64,000 bases of DNA from Xenopus tropicalis (taxonomy: Eukaryota > Chordata > Amphibia > Anura > Pipidae), in the NCBI RefSeq assembly GCF_000004195.4, contig NC_030680.2:142415545-142479544 (forward strand), given 5' to 3'. The translations under genes and the position numbers were made by a program. Below are positions 45,766 through 57,700 of the stretch, piece after piece. The stretch's first letter is position 1. The number at the start of each line of letters is the position of its first letter. The notes beneath the pieces were generated by a model. The model worked only from the letters and a program-made list of their open reading frames with translations, was not told the origin of the DNA and ran no database searches.

Positions 45766-45943
45766 GGGGTCATTTATCAACAGTGGGCAAATTTGCCCAT
45801 GGGCAGTAACCCATAGCAACCAATCAAATTGTTACATTCATTGTTCTACCTGCAGCTGGCTGAAAAAAAAAAGGTAATCCCTGATCGGTTGTTATGGGTT
45901 ACTGCCCATAGGCAAATATGCCCACTGTTGATAAATGAGCCCC
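45766..45943. mobile_element. Hairpin MITE GGGGTCATTTATCAACAG...TTGATAAATGAGCCCC
   Basis: The two halves are inverse copies of each other (agtgggcaaatttgccca; ggcagtaacccatagcaacc against ggttgttatgggttactgcc) around a poly-A centre. A partial relative without the termini is near 44990-45080. Confidence 0.8.
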
Positions 45944-46029
45944 TAGTGTGTCAGCAGATTGTCAATACATTATACAAACCAAGTCAAGAGAAGATTATTT
46001 ATTGGGAGCATATTATGGTACGCAGAGTT

Positions 46030-46313
46030 GGAAGCAACACAAGCATGAAAAAATCTACCTGGGGGTACCAAATAAGTAATTTTTTTATTCTCTCCTTTTG
46101 TGTATACCAAATAAGTAATAAGGCTGTGATTGGTTATTTGGTAGCCCCTTTGTGGACTGGCAGCCTATGGAGGCTCTGTTTGCCAATACACCTGGTTTTT
46201 ATGCCTCCAAAACAGGAATTCAAAAATAACTCCCTGGTTTGGGGGCACTGAGAGCAACATTCAAGGGGTTGGTGAGCAACATGTTGCCCCTGAGCCACTG
46301 GTTGGGGATCACT
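46030..46313 (+). mobile_element. Repeat of the CAGGG...CCCCAACC family, copy d
   Basis: Carries aataaggctgtgattggtta, cagcctatggaggctctgtt, gtgagcaacatgttgcccct and the end GGTTGGGGATCACTG. Confidence 0.7.
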
Positions 46314-46437
46314 GGTCTACAGTCATGAATTGCACTTCTCTTTTAGGGCGAAGACACACTGGGCTACAAGTAGCAGCTACTTTTTCAAGGCTACTAAACT
46401 CCAGAAAATACCCTGCCTTAAGGTGGCCATACACATA

Positions 46438-46620
46438 GCAATAACTACTTAATAGCCCCTATGTGGACTGGCAGCCTACAGAAGGTTCTGTTTGGATTAT
46501 TATTGGTTTTTATACAACCAAAACTTGCCTCCTTACCAGAATTTCAAAAATAAGCCCCTACTTTGTGGCCATTGGGAGCAACATCCAAGCGGTTGGGGAG
46601 CAAAATATTGACCCCTGTCC
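46438..46620 (+). mobile_element. Repeat of the CAGGG...CCCCAACC family, copy e
   Basis: tggactggcagcctacagaa and gggagcaacatccaagcgg as in copy d, but its left end begins inside a ttaaggtggccatacacata sequence, apparently a scrap of the GGTGGCCATA family. Confidence 0.6.
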
Positions 46621-46848
46621 CCCTGTCTTAAGGCTACAGGCTACATTGCTGACAATTACATGCTTTCTACTTTGTGGAACAGTTTGGGGAATGCTCTTTC
46701 CTGTTTCAGCACAATAATGTCCCCATGATCATAGGGAGATCCACACGGAATGGGATTATGGAGATGGGAATGGGACAAACCTGTCTGACTTCAGAGCTCT
46801 GACTTCAACCCAACTGAACATCTGTGGGATGAACTGGGAGAAAAGTAG

Positions 46849-47343
46849 CAGGGTTGGACTGGGGTGTGCAAGACCCACCAGGGTGCTACTCCAGGCAGGC
46901 TTGGATTTGTGGTGAGGCCACAAAGGCCCGGGCGGCACAAACTTAGGGAAATTTTTAAATTTTACTCTCATACAGAGCAATGGGGACTTCTCCCCACTGC
47001 TCCGTATGGGAGTTTTAACATTGGTGCATTAGCGCTCGCGGGAGGGAGAGTTGGGGTTGCATGCGGGGTAGGGGGGCACAGAATGGGGGTGGCCTCAGGG
47101 CACCCCTTGTAGAAATCCGGCACTGACTCCAGGGCCCCCACACTCCTTCAAGGGCCTCCAACTGCCCACTCACCCAACACCAGCCCCTTCCCCTCATAGT
47201 GCATATCATATATTTGCCGTGATTGGGGGAGGGAGGTCAATGGGGGAGGGGCAAGTGAGGACTCAGTCTGAGTCGGCGGGGCCGACAAGAACTGGGTCCC
47301 ACTGGTTTTCTTCCCAGTGTCCCACTGGCCCAGTTCAGCCCTG
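46849..47343 (+). mobile_element. hAT-4 MITE with a nested hAT-5
   Basis: CAGGGTTGGACTGGGGTG to GGCCCAGTTCAGCCCTG. The flanks AAAAGTAG (46841-46848) and AAAATTAG (47344-47351) match at 7 of 8 bases. The element is split by 46896-47125. Confidence 0.9.
46896..47125 (+). mobile_element. hAT-5 MITE nested in hAT-4
   Basis: CAGGCTTGGATTTGTGG to AGAAATCCGGCACTG, with ACTCCAGG duplicated perfectly (46888-46895, 47126-47133). Same family as 10206-10504 (acttctccccactgctccgt, ggccacaaaggcccgggc). Confidence 0.93.
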
Positions 47344-48073
47344 AAAATTAGAGACTGTTATAGCAGCATAGAAAAGATCAACTTATATGAGATGTTGGGC
47401 AAGTGTTTGGGTACTTTGGGCTATAAGGTGTATTTTGACATCCCTGTTATTACATCAAATGTAAAGCTTAATAAATCGCCACTTCCAACATTGGCAAAGT
47501 GTATAGAAAATTAAGTTGACACTTTACAAAACAGGCTCTTCATTTCTTTTTCTGTCGAGAAAAATCTGCATCAATTTAGGATCCAAATGAAAAAAAGAAA
47601 CATATTTTTTGGAAACGTTCTTATAGCCATAACTATTAACCAAATACGAGACTGGGATTTTAGCTTGAAGGTTTACTAAGAGTTGCTTGTGTTTTGGTGA
47701 CATTGCGGTGAAAATGTATTGTCTGTTTCCTGAGCTCACAGGGAATGCAAATGTGAAGAATGCGGGAAAGTATAGAATCCAATCCATATCTCCTGCTGAG
47801 GAACTCAAATAGGGTGGGAAGGAGCTTGTCAACAAGGTGGTGTTGTGACTTTGCAATGTTGGTCCTTCCTATGCTAATGCTTTAGCTACAGCTCAGCGGG
47901 CAGAGAGCTATCAGGCTCAGCCAGAAACGTCATGTTTGCATTTCTCTTCCACAAATTCTTAGCTGCTGGGTAAAATCTTGTATTTTTAGTGTTTAGATTT
48001 ATTACATTGTGTGTATGTGTATCAGGCTGCAAGTATTATGTCTTTTTAATCATATCTTTCTAAACTCTCTGTA
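47344..48073. other. Low-copy sequence with an unexplained 110-codon open frame
   Basis: The minus strand 47524-47856 is open from ATG to TAA (110 codons) and, unlike the other long frames, is not made of tandem repeats. I recognise no domain. It has no visible signal peptide, splice signals or poly-A tail, so it may be chance or the remnant of a retrocopy. Confidence 0.2.
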
Positions 48074-48969
48074 AAATAGGGGTTGGTAGCACTAGGTAGG
48101 TACCTAATATATAGGGGCAGAGACAGGGGGAAAGTGTTGGAAGGGTTACTGCCTGCCCTGCTCTCATTCCCCTACAGAAATAGGGGTTGGTAGCACTAGG
48201 TAGGTACCTAATATATAGGGGCAGAGACAGGGGGAAAGTGTTGGAAGGGTTACTGCCTGCCCTGCTCTCATTCCCCTACAGAAATAGGGGTTGGTAGCAC
48301 TAGGTAGGTACCTAATATATAGGGACAGAGACAGGGGAAAGTGTTGGAAGGGTTACTGCCTGCCCTGCTCTCATTTCCCTACAGAAATAGGGGTTGGTAG
48401 CACTAGGTAGGTACCTAATATATAGGGGCAGAGACAGGGGGAAAGTGTTGGAAGGGTTACTGCCTGCCCTGCTCTCATTCCCCTACAGAAATAGGGGTTG
48501 GTAGCACTAGGTAGGTACCTAATATATAGGGACAGAGACAGGGGAAAGTGTTGGAAGGGTTACTGCCTGCCCTGCTCTCATTTCCCTACAGAAATAGGGG
48601 TTGGTAGCACTAGGTAGGTACCTAATATATAGGGACAGAGACAGGGGAAAGTGTTGGAAGGGTTACTGCCTGCCCTGCTCTCATTTCCCTACAGAAATAG
48701 GGGTTGGTAGCACTAGGTAGGTACCTAATATATAGGGGCAGAGACAGGGGAAAGTGTTGGAAGGGTTACTGCCTGCCCTGCTCTCATTTCCCTACAGAAA
48801 TAGGGGTTGGTAGCACTAGGTAGGTACCTAATATATAGGGGCAGAGACAGGGGAAAGTGTTGGAAGGGTTACTGCCTGCCCTGCTCTCATTTCCCTACAG
48901 AAATAGGGGTTGGTAGCACTAGGTAGGTACCTAATATATAGGGGCAGAGACAGGGGAAAGTGTTGGAAG
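48074..48969 (+). repeat. 104-bp minisatellite, nine units
   Basis: Units begin aaataggggttggtagcac at 48074, 48178, 48282, 48385, 48489, 48592, 48695, 48798 and 48901; the last is cut at about 68 bp. Spacing is 104 or 103 bp depending on one G in gacaggggg. The units carry ggtaggtaccta, a small palindrome. No host transposon ends were recognised. Confidence 0.97.
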
Positions 48970-50030
48970 AGCTTCACATCCTGACCATGGGCTAGTTATA
49001 TAGTAAATGAACACAGTGGAAGGACTGGACTGGTTAACCCCAAGCTTCTATTCCCAGTTATATATATAAAGCTATATATATCTAATCAGTTGTGAGCAGA
49101 TGATTGATAGGAAGGGCAAGAGAGGGGGGCTATGGTTAATTTCACTCTTTAATCTCAGAGGGGGGACCTGCACATCAGTAATAACTCCGTTGGTGGCTGG
49201 GTGCTTAATAAGTGGAGGAGACCAGGTCTCACAGTCTGATAGAGAAATGATTTTCCTGGATAAATCACTGGAACAAGAAAAGCCTCATTTGTCACCCATT
49301 TGTAGCCACTGACAAGTTGTTATAATAACCCGCAGAGTTCTCCTGCTTCCAGGAATGTCCCTTCTACCCCATTCATTTCTCAATTATTGGTCTCAGTCTT
49401 ACTTATTCTTTCCATTTTGTAGCTGCCTCTTGTCCCCCCCCCCCCCATCACTATAGCAAATCCCTTTACCCCCCTCTAGCCTTTCTGAATTCTCTCTCTG
49501 TGCTTTGAATTTATTTTCTATTTTCCTTGGCTCCCCCATTCTGTATTCCATATGGACCTCCCCTCTTTCACTTACACCATTGCAGCCCTTTAGCCGAACT
49601 CTAAACTTACCCCATTACACCCAAAATGACCTAGACGCATACTTATCCCAAAGAGTGGACACATTGTACTATAAGCTCTGGCCCTTATTTGACTGCATGA
49701 AAGAGGCTCTTTTTGGGGCCCTTTTTTAATTGCATTTTCTTTTCACTGCTCTTTCTTTGCTTAACAGATTCTCCATTCCGTTGTCTCCCATTTATTCCTC
49801 CTGTTCTTATTTATTGCTCTCTTAGCCCCTTGGTTTAATCAAATGTTTCCTTTCTCTTTTTTCCCCTCTGTATTTCTTAATTACTTAATTTGCTACCTCT
49901 TTCTAAGCTTATGTTTAAGATAAGGAAGATATTAAAAGAATTTTTAAAATATTCCACAAACTGAGGGGGTAAAAAGTGCTTAGCCGGCACTAGAGCACTG
50001 ACAAAGCCCCACTATCCATGGGGTATCAAC
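48970..50030. other. Low-copy intronic sequence
   Basis: 49330-49900 is pyrimidine-rich with a C-run near 49434-49446. No gene was seen; small open frames lack support. Confidence 0.4.
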
Positions 50031-50378
50031 TAGTGATGAGCGAATCTGTTCCGTTTCGCTTCGCCGAAAAATTTGCGAATCTTTGAAAAGATCCGCGAAA
50101 CGGCGAAAAATTTGCGAAACGGCTATTGTTTCGTCGCCCGCGGCTATTGTTTCGTCGCGCGGCTATTGTTTCGTCACCCGCGGCTCTTGTTTCGTAGCCC
50201 GCGGCTATTATTTTGTCGCGCGCTATTGTTTTGTCGCCCGCAGCTATTATTTTGTCGCCCGTGACTATTCTTTTTTGACGCCGGCGACAATTTTTGGACG
50301 TGCGGCAAATTTTTCCGCGGCGGAATTTTTCATCCGTTTCGCGAATCCATGTCTGGCGAAACTTTTCGCCCATTAATA
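50031..50378 (+). mobile_element. hAT-1 MITE with about seven internal units
   Basis: TAGTGATGAGCGAATCTGTT to TTCGCCCATTAATA, with GTATCAAC duplicated perfectly (50023-50030, 50379-50386). The units are ggctattgtttcgtcgcccg. Confidence 0.94.
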
Positions 50379-50386
50379 GTATCAAC

Positions 50387-50671
50387 TAGAGAAACAAAAT
50401 ACACAATAACCTCACAGTGGCCCCACGCGTTTCGTACCCAAATAGCACTAAATCCTAGACAGTCAGGAGCTATAAACATTTTCCAGTTTCAAAACATTAA
50501 ACCCCTCCCCAATAATCAATAACTCACCAATCATTATTCACTACATCATCAGTGGCTCAACCGACATATTATAGAAACAATATTATATAGATCTAATTCT
50601 CCTTATACACGCTACAGGGTTAATTCATGCTCTTTCATACCAGATCATCTAGACATAAAAAGCTGTACAAT
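50387..50671. other. Old repeat with a hammerhead-like half motif
   Basis: On the minus strand at 50421-50440, GGGTACGAAACGCGTGGGG has the GAAA and self-complementary ACGCGT seen at the 3' side of hammerhead motifs, but no CUGANGA-like half was found. No gene was seen. Confidence 0.3.
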
Positions 50672-50788
50672 TAAATTCCTAGTCCCCATTGCTCCATATG
50701 GGAGCAAAATGTCAACATTTAGTTGCGGTGGGGTGGCATGCTGCCCTAGGCCAGGGCCATTGTGGCCTCTCCACAAATCCAGGCCTTG
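50672..50788 (-). mobile_element. hAT-5 fragment
   Basis: ccattgctccatatgggagc, ggtggcatgctgccctaggc and the end CCACAAATCCAGGCCTTG match the family at 10206 and 46896 in reverse. Confidence 0.7.
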
Positions 50789-51727
50789 TTGGCCTAAGCG
50801 CAAGGTCATGGTGCTCCATCATTTATCCAAAATGTCTGCCGACGCACTGTAAATTGCTGCTTTGGCTTCCATGGAGAAACAAATGCATATACCCATCTCC
50901 CAATATAGCGCGGCTAAATGAATTTACCATCGAGCCTGCTATCAGTGCTTCCGAGGCTTCGGCCCTCTCTCCCCCATGGGACTGCGTTCACTTTCTGACC
51001 TGCGAAACGCGCTGTGTCGGGCAGGGAGGTTTCAAATCCGCATTATCTCAGGAACGGAGTCAGTTACCGTTCACAAAGAAAAGAACATTTCGTACAAGTG
51101 GCCGGGAAAGCCGAGATATCTGCCGCCGCCGCAATCTTATTAAATCTCCCCAGTTCATTTATTAGACATAAATCACACAGAATTAAGAGATTTAAGTTGT
51201 CAACAATAAAGCACAGTGAAAAATAATAATAATGTCCCTTCAGCGAGAGAAAGTCGGCGTTTGAGCGCGGCCTGGGCTTGAATCCGACGATTATTGCAGA
51301 GATAGTTATTATGGGAACATTTTTACATCCATCACAGTAAATCATTATGAAAAGCAGACAATACTTATTATTGTGTCCTTATGTATAACAACCTTATCTT
51401 CTCCATTGTCATCCGTCTTTCACTCCCTGCGAGGTAGGATATGTCGGGCTGCGCGCCAATCACCGAATCATATAAAACCCAAGCTGTCTGTGTGTCACCG
51501 ATTACTGACTGCCGAGATAACAAGTGCCCTGATTTCCAACAGCCCTGTTCCATGATAAAAGGGGAGTTTACAAGAACAGTCCGTATGGGGCCATGTTACA
51601 GATCAGCTACTATACTGTAATAATCATCTGCGTATTAGATTCTTGATTGATTTTATAAATCATTAATAATAATAAATCATATGAAGTTAAAATACCTTAC
51701 ATTAAAATATGGTCTCTCTCTCAGTGA
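50789..51727. other. Low-copy sequence, best candidate for conserved non-coding DNA
   Basis: About 900 bp free of recognised repeats. 51050-51400 in particular has evenly mixed composition and runs such as gcacagtgaaaaataataat. It may be a regulatory element in the tafa1 intron. I cannot test conservation. Small open frames here lack coding features. Confidence 0.4.
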
Positions 51728-54700
51728 CACAGTCCCTTCCCAGAGGCTATTATCCCCCCACTGCTACTATAGGCACCATCTCTCCCTACTATACCTGCTA
51801 TCCCACAGCCCCAGTCCCTTCCCAGAGGCTATTATCCCCCCACTGCTACTATAGGCAACCATCTCTCCCTTCTATACCTGCTATCCCAAAGCCCCAGTCC
51901 CCTTCCCAGAGGCTATTATCCCCCCACTGCTACTATAGGCGCCATCTCTCCTACTATACCTGCTATCCCCACAGCCCCAGTCCCTTCCCAGAGGCTATTA
52001 TCCCCCCCACTGCTACTATAGGCACCATCTCTCCCTACTATACCTGCTATCCCACAGCCCCAGTCCCTTCCCAGAGGCTATTATCCCCACTGCTACTATA
52101 GGCACCCATCTCTCCCTACTATAGCTGCTATCCCACAGCCCCAGTCCCTTCCCAGAGGCTATTATCCCCCCACTGCTACTATAGGCACGCATCTCTCCTA
52201 CTATACCTGCTATCCACAGCCCCAGTCCCCTTCCCAGAGGCTATTATCCCCCACTGCTACTAATAGGGCACCATCTCTCCCTACTATACCTGCTATCCCA
52301 CAGCCACAGTCCCTTCCAGAGCTATTATCCCCCCACTGCTACTATAGGCACCATCTCTCCCTACTATTACCTGCTATCCCACAGCCCCAGTCCCTTCCCA
52401 GAGGCTATTATCCCCCCACTGCTACTATAGGCACCATCTCTCCCTACCTAAACTGCTATCCCACAGCCCCAGGCCCTTCCGAGGCTTTATCCCCCCACTG
52501 CTACTTATAGGACCATCTCTCCGTACTATACCTGCTATTCACTCCCCAGTCCCTTCCCAGGAGGTTATTATCCCCCCACTACTACTATAGGCACCATCTC
52601 TTCCCTACTATACCTGCTATCCTACAGCCCCAGTCCCTTCCCAGAGGCTATTATCCCCCCACTGCTACTATAGGCACCAATCTCTCCTACTTATACCTGC
52701 TATCCCACAGCCCCAGTCCCTTCCAGAGGTATTATCCCCCACTGCTACAATAGCACCATCTCTCCTACTATACCTGCTATCCCACCGCCCCAGTCCCTTC
52801 CAGAGGCTATTATCCCCACTGCACTATAGGCACCATCTCTCCCTACTATACCTGCTATTCCACAGCCCCAGTCCCTTCCCAGAGGCTATTATCCCCCCAC
52901 TGCTACTATAGGCACTCTCTCCCTACTTATACCTGCATATGCCCCACCAGCCCAGTCCCCCCAGAGTGGCTATTATCCAAACCCACTCTACTATAGGCAC
53001 CTACTTCCCTACCTATACCTGCTATCCCGACAGCCCCAGTCCCTTCCCAAGACTATTATCCCCACGCTACTATAGGGGGCGCACCCAAAAAAAAAAAAAA
53101 AAGCTCTCCCTACTATACCGCTATCCCCACGAGCCCCAGTCCCTTCCCAGAGGCTATTATCCCCTGCTACTATAGGCACATCGCTGCCTACTATAACTGC
53201 TATACCCACGAGCCCCAGTCCCTTCCCAGGGCTTATCCTATCCTCCCCACTTACTATAGCACCTATTCTCCCTGACTATACCTGCTATCCCACAGCCCCG
53301 GTCCCTTCCCAGAGGCGTTATTATCCCACTGCCTACTACTATAGGCACCTACTCTCGGTACCTAGCAATATACCTCGCCTATTCCCACAGCCCAGTCCTT
53401 TCAAAGGCTATTATCCCCCACGCTACTATAGGCACCATCTCTCCCTACTATACTGCTATCCCCACAGCCCCAGTCCCTTCGCCAGAGGCTATTATCCCCC
53501 CCATTCTGCTACTATAGGCACCATCTCTCCCCTACTATACCTGCTATCCCCACAGCCCCCAGTCCCTTCCAGAGGCTATTATCCCCCACTGCTACTATAG
53601 GCACCATCTCTCCCTACTATACCTGCTATCCCCCCACAGCCCCAGTCCCTTCCCAGAGGCTATTATCCCCCACTGCTACTATAGGCAGACCATCTCTCCC
53701 TACTATACCTGCTATCCCACAGCCCCAGTCCCTTCCCAGAGGCTATTATCCCCCCACTGCTACTATAGGCACCATCTCTCCCTACTATCCTGCTATCCCA
53801 CAGCCCCAGTCCTTCCCAGAGGCTATTATCCCCCCACTGCTACTATAGGCACCATCTCTCCCTACTATACCTGCTATCCACACAGCCCCCAGTCCCTTCC
53901 CAGAGGCTATTATCCCCCACTGCTACTATAGGCACCATCTCTCCCTACTATACTGCTATCCCCACAGCCCCAGTCCCTTCCCAGAGGCTATATCCCCATC
54001 TACTGGCACCACTCTCTCCCTACTATACCTGCTATCCCACAGCCCAGTCCCTTCCCAAGGGCTATATCCCCCCCACTGTACTATAGTGCACGCCATCTCT
54101 CCCTACCTATATGCTGCTATCCCACAGCCCTCAGTCCCCTTCCCAGAGGCTGATTTATCCCCACTGCTACTTATAGGCACCATCTCTCCTTACTATACCT
54201 GCTATCCCAGCAGCCCAGTCCTTCCCAGAGGCTATTTACCCCCCACTGCTACTATAGGCACCATCTTCCGCTACTATACCTGCTATCCCACAGGCCACAG
54301 TCCCTTCCCAGAGGCTATTATCCCCCCACTGCTACTTTAGGCCCATCTCTCCCTACTATAACCTGCTATCCGCCTAGCTAGCCCCAGTCCCTTCCCAGAG
54401 GCATTACTCCCACCCCACTGCTACATAGCACCATCTCTCCCTACTATAACCTGCTATCCCACAGCCCAGTGCCCTGCCCAGAAGGCTATTACCCCCCACT
54501 GCTACTATAGGCACTCATCTCTCCGTTACATATACCTGCTTATCCAACATCCCCGTTCCCTTCCCAGAGGTTAGTTCCCGCCCACTAACTGACTATAGGC
54601 ACCATCTTCCCCACTATACCTCTCTATGCTACGCAGCCCTAGTCCCTTTCCCAGAGGCTATTATCCCCCCAATGCTACTAAGGCACCATCTACTCCCTGT

Positions 54701-57700
54701 TTCACTATACCGCTATCCCACCAGCCCAGTCCTTCCAAGCTATTTTATCCCCCCCACTGCTACACATAGTGCAACCATCTCTCCTAGCTATACTCCTGCA
54801 TTCCCACAGCCCCGAGTCCTGCTGTCCAAGAGCTGATTATCCCCCCACTTGCGTACTATAGGCACCATCGTGCTCGTCCTACTATACTGCTTATCCCAAC
54901 AGCCCCAGTCCCCTTGCCCAGTAGGCTATTACCCCCCACTGCACTATACGCCCCACGTCTCCCTACAATACCGCTATTCCTCACAGCCCCATCCCTTCCA
55001 CCAGAGGCTATATCCGCCCACTGCTACTACGTACCGCACTCACTCTCATCCTACGATACCTGCATCCACAGCCCCGTCCCTTCCCCGAGCTATTACTCAC
55101 CCCACTGTCCACTATAGGCACCAACTCTCCCTACTGTATACCTTGGCATCCCACAGCCCCAGTCCCTCTTCCAGAGGTAATTATGTCCCTGGCTACCTAT
55201 AGTCACCCATCTCTTCCTACTAAACTGCTATCCGCACAGCCCCTGTGTAGTCCCTCCCTAGGAGGTCGTTTATCCCTCCCACGGGCTACTATAGCAGCCA
55301 TCCGCCGGCGACGGGTGTGATATCCTGCGTATCCCACAGCCCCATCCTTCCCAGAGGCTATTATCCCCACTGTTGCGCTACTTTATAGGCTACTACGTTC
55401 GCCTACTGATCACCTGCATATTCCCACTAGCCCCAAGTCTCTCTTCAAGGCTTATGTATCCGCGCCCACTGCGCTACTCATAAGCAACCATTATCTCCCT
55501 TACTATACCTGCTTATCCCACAGCCCCAGCCCGTTTCCCAGGGCTTTATCGCCCGCACTGCTAACCTATAGGGTCACCAAATCTCTCACTCCTACGTTAT
55601 ACCTGCTATGCCCACGCCCCATCCCTTTCCCAGAGGCTATTATCCCCCCACTGCTATTCATAGGCCACCATCTCTCCCTACTTATACCTGCTATCCCACA
55701 GCCCCGTCCACTCCAGATCGGTCGTTATCTGGTACATCCTTTGCCCAACTGAACGCTTGATTCTTTATTAGCATCCTACTTTCCATCTTCGACATTGGAT
55801 AATATAGGGCTGTTGATGACGTGAGGTTCACGCAGTTCTACGCCGATCCTCACGTGTGTGTGTTCCTGTAATCTGCCCCGTAGAGCTCTGAATCACCGCC
55901 CAACGGCTATTAATAGCGTACGATCTTCTTCTCACCGCTCTTGTACTCTTATACCTGTCTCCCACAGCCCTAGTCCCATTACCCAGTGAGGTCTTATCTG
56001 ATCCCCTCCACTGTTACTATAGCACCATCGTCTCCCTCACTAACCTGCTATCTTCCACAAGCCCCATGTTCCCTCCCTGAGCCTATTATCCCCCCACGTG
56101 ACTTGTCCAGCTGATTCTAAGTCCACCATTCTCTCGCCTACGTTTATACCTGCTATCCACAGCCCCAGATTCAGATCACCTTTCAGAGGCTATTGATCCC
56201 CCACTGCTATTGCTATGATGCACCTATCTCTCCCTACCTTAACCTGACCTTATCCCACAGCCCCGAGTCCCTTCCCAGAGCGCTGATTATCCACTGGCTA
56301 CTAAGCACCATCTCTCGAGCACCTACTGATACTTGCTGCGTATCCCACTCATCCGCCCAGCCCTATGCCCAGAGGCTATATCCCGCAGACTGCTAACTTT
56401 ATGCACGCATCTCTCCCGTGCGTATACCTGCTATCCCACAAGCGCTCAGCCCTTCCCAGAGGCTATTATCCCACTGCTACTAATAGGCACCAATCTCTCC
56501 CTACTTATACCTTCGTATCCTACGTAGCCCCAGTCCAGCTTCCCAGAGGCTTCATTAATCCCCCCACTGTCTTACTTATTAGGCAACCATCTCTCGACCT
56601 ACTATACCTGGGTATCTCGTGTTACAGCCCCCTAGTCCTTTCCAGAGGCTATTTATCCCCGATGCACTATAGGCACCATTCTCTTCCCACCTTATACCTG
56701 CATATCCCACAGCCCAGTCCCTTCCAGAGGGCTATTATCCCCACTGCACTATAGCACCATCGTCTCCCATACTATACCTGCTAGCTCCCCAGCAAGCCCA
56801 GTCACCTTCCAGTTGGAGGCCTGAATTATTTCCCCGCCTACTGGCCTTACTAGAGGCACCATCTCTCCGCTACGTATACCTGCTATCCACACGCCGCCAG
56901 GTCCCTCCCAGACGGCTAATGTAGCCCACTGCCTACTATTAGGCACCCGATCTCGCCTCTGACTTATACACTCTATCCACATTAGCCCCTAGTCGCGCTT
57001 CACCAGAGGTATGTATCCTATCTGCTACTACTATAGGCATCCATCTCTTCCTACTATACCTGCATCCCACAGCCCCAGTCGCCTTCACCCAGAGGCTTTA
57101 TCCGCACTTGCTCATATACGCACCATCTCTCGCCCTACTATACCTCCTATACGCAACAGCCCGCCGCAGTCCCTTCCCAGAGGCTATTATCCCCCCACTG
57201 CTACTATAGGCACCATCTCTCGTCCTATATTCCTGCTATCCCACAGCCCCAGTCCCTTCCCAGAGGCTATTATCCCCACTGCTACTATAGGCACCATCTC
57301 TCCCTACTATACCTGCTATCCCACAGCCCCAGTCCCTTCCCAGAGGCTATTATCCCCACTGCTACTATAGCACCATCTCTCCCTACTATACCCTGCTATC
57401 CCAGCCCCCAGTCCCTTCCCAGAGGCTATTATCCCACTGCTACTATAGGCACCACTCTTCCCTACTATACTCGCTATCCCAACAGCCCCAGTCCCTTCCC
57501 AGAGGCTTATTATCCCCCACTGCTACTATAGGGCACCATCTCTCCCTACTATACCTGCAATCCCACAGCCCCAGTCCCTTCCAGAGGCTATTATCCACTG
57601 CTACTATAGGCACCATCTCTCCCTACTATACCTGCTATCCACAGCCCCAGTCCCTTCCAGAGGGCTATTATCCCCCCACTGCTACTATAGGCCACCATCT

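Noticed and set aside
51709..57370. Proline/tyrosine-rich frames in the 82-bp array
   Set aside because: Same cause: a repeated unit with few stops, further shuffled by indel noise.
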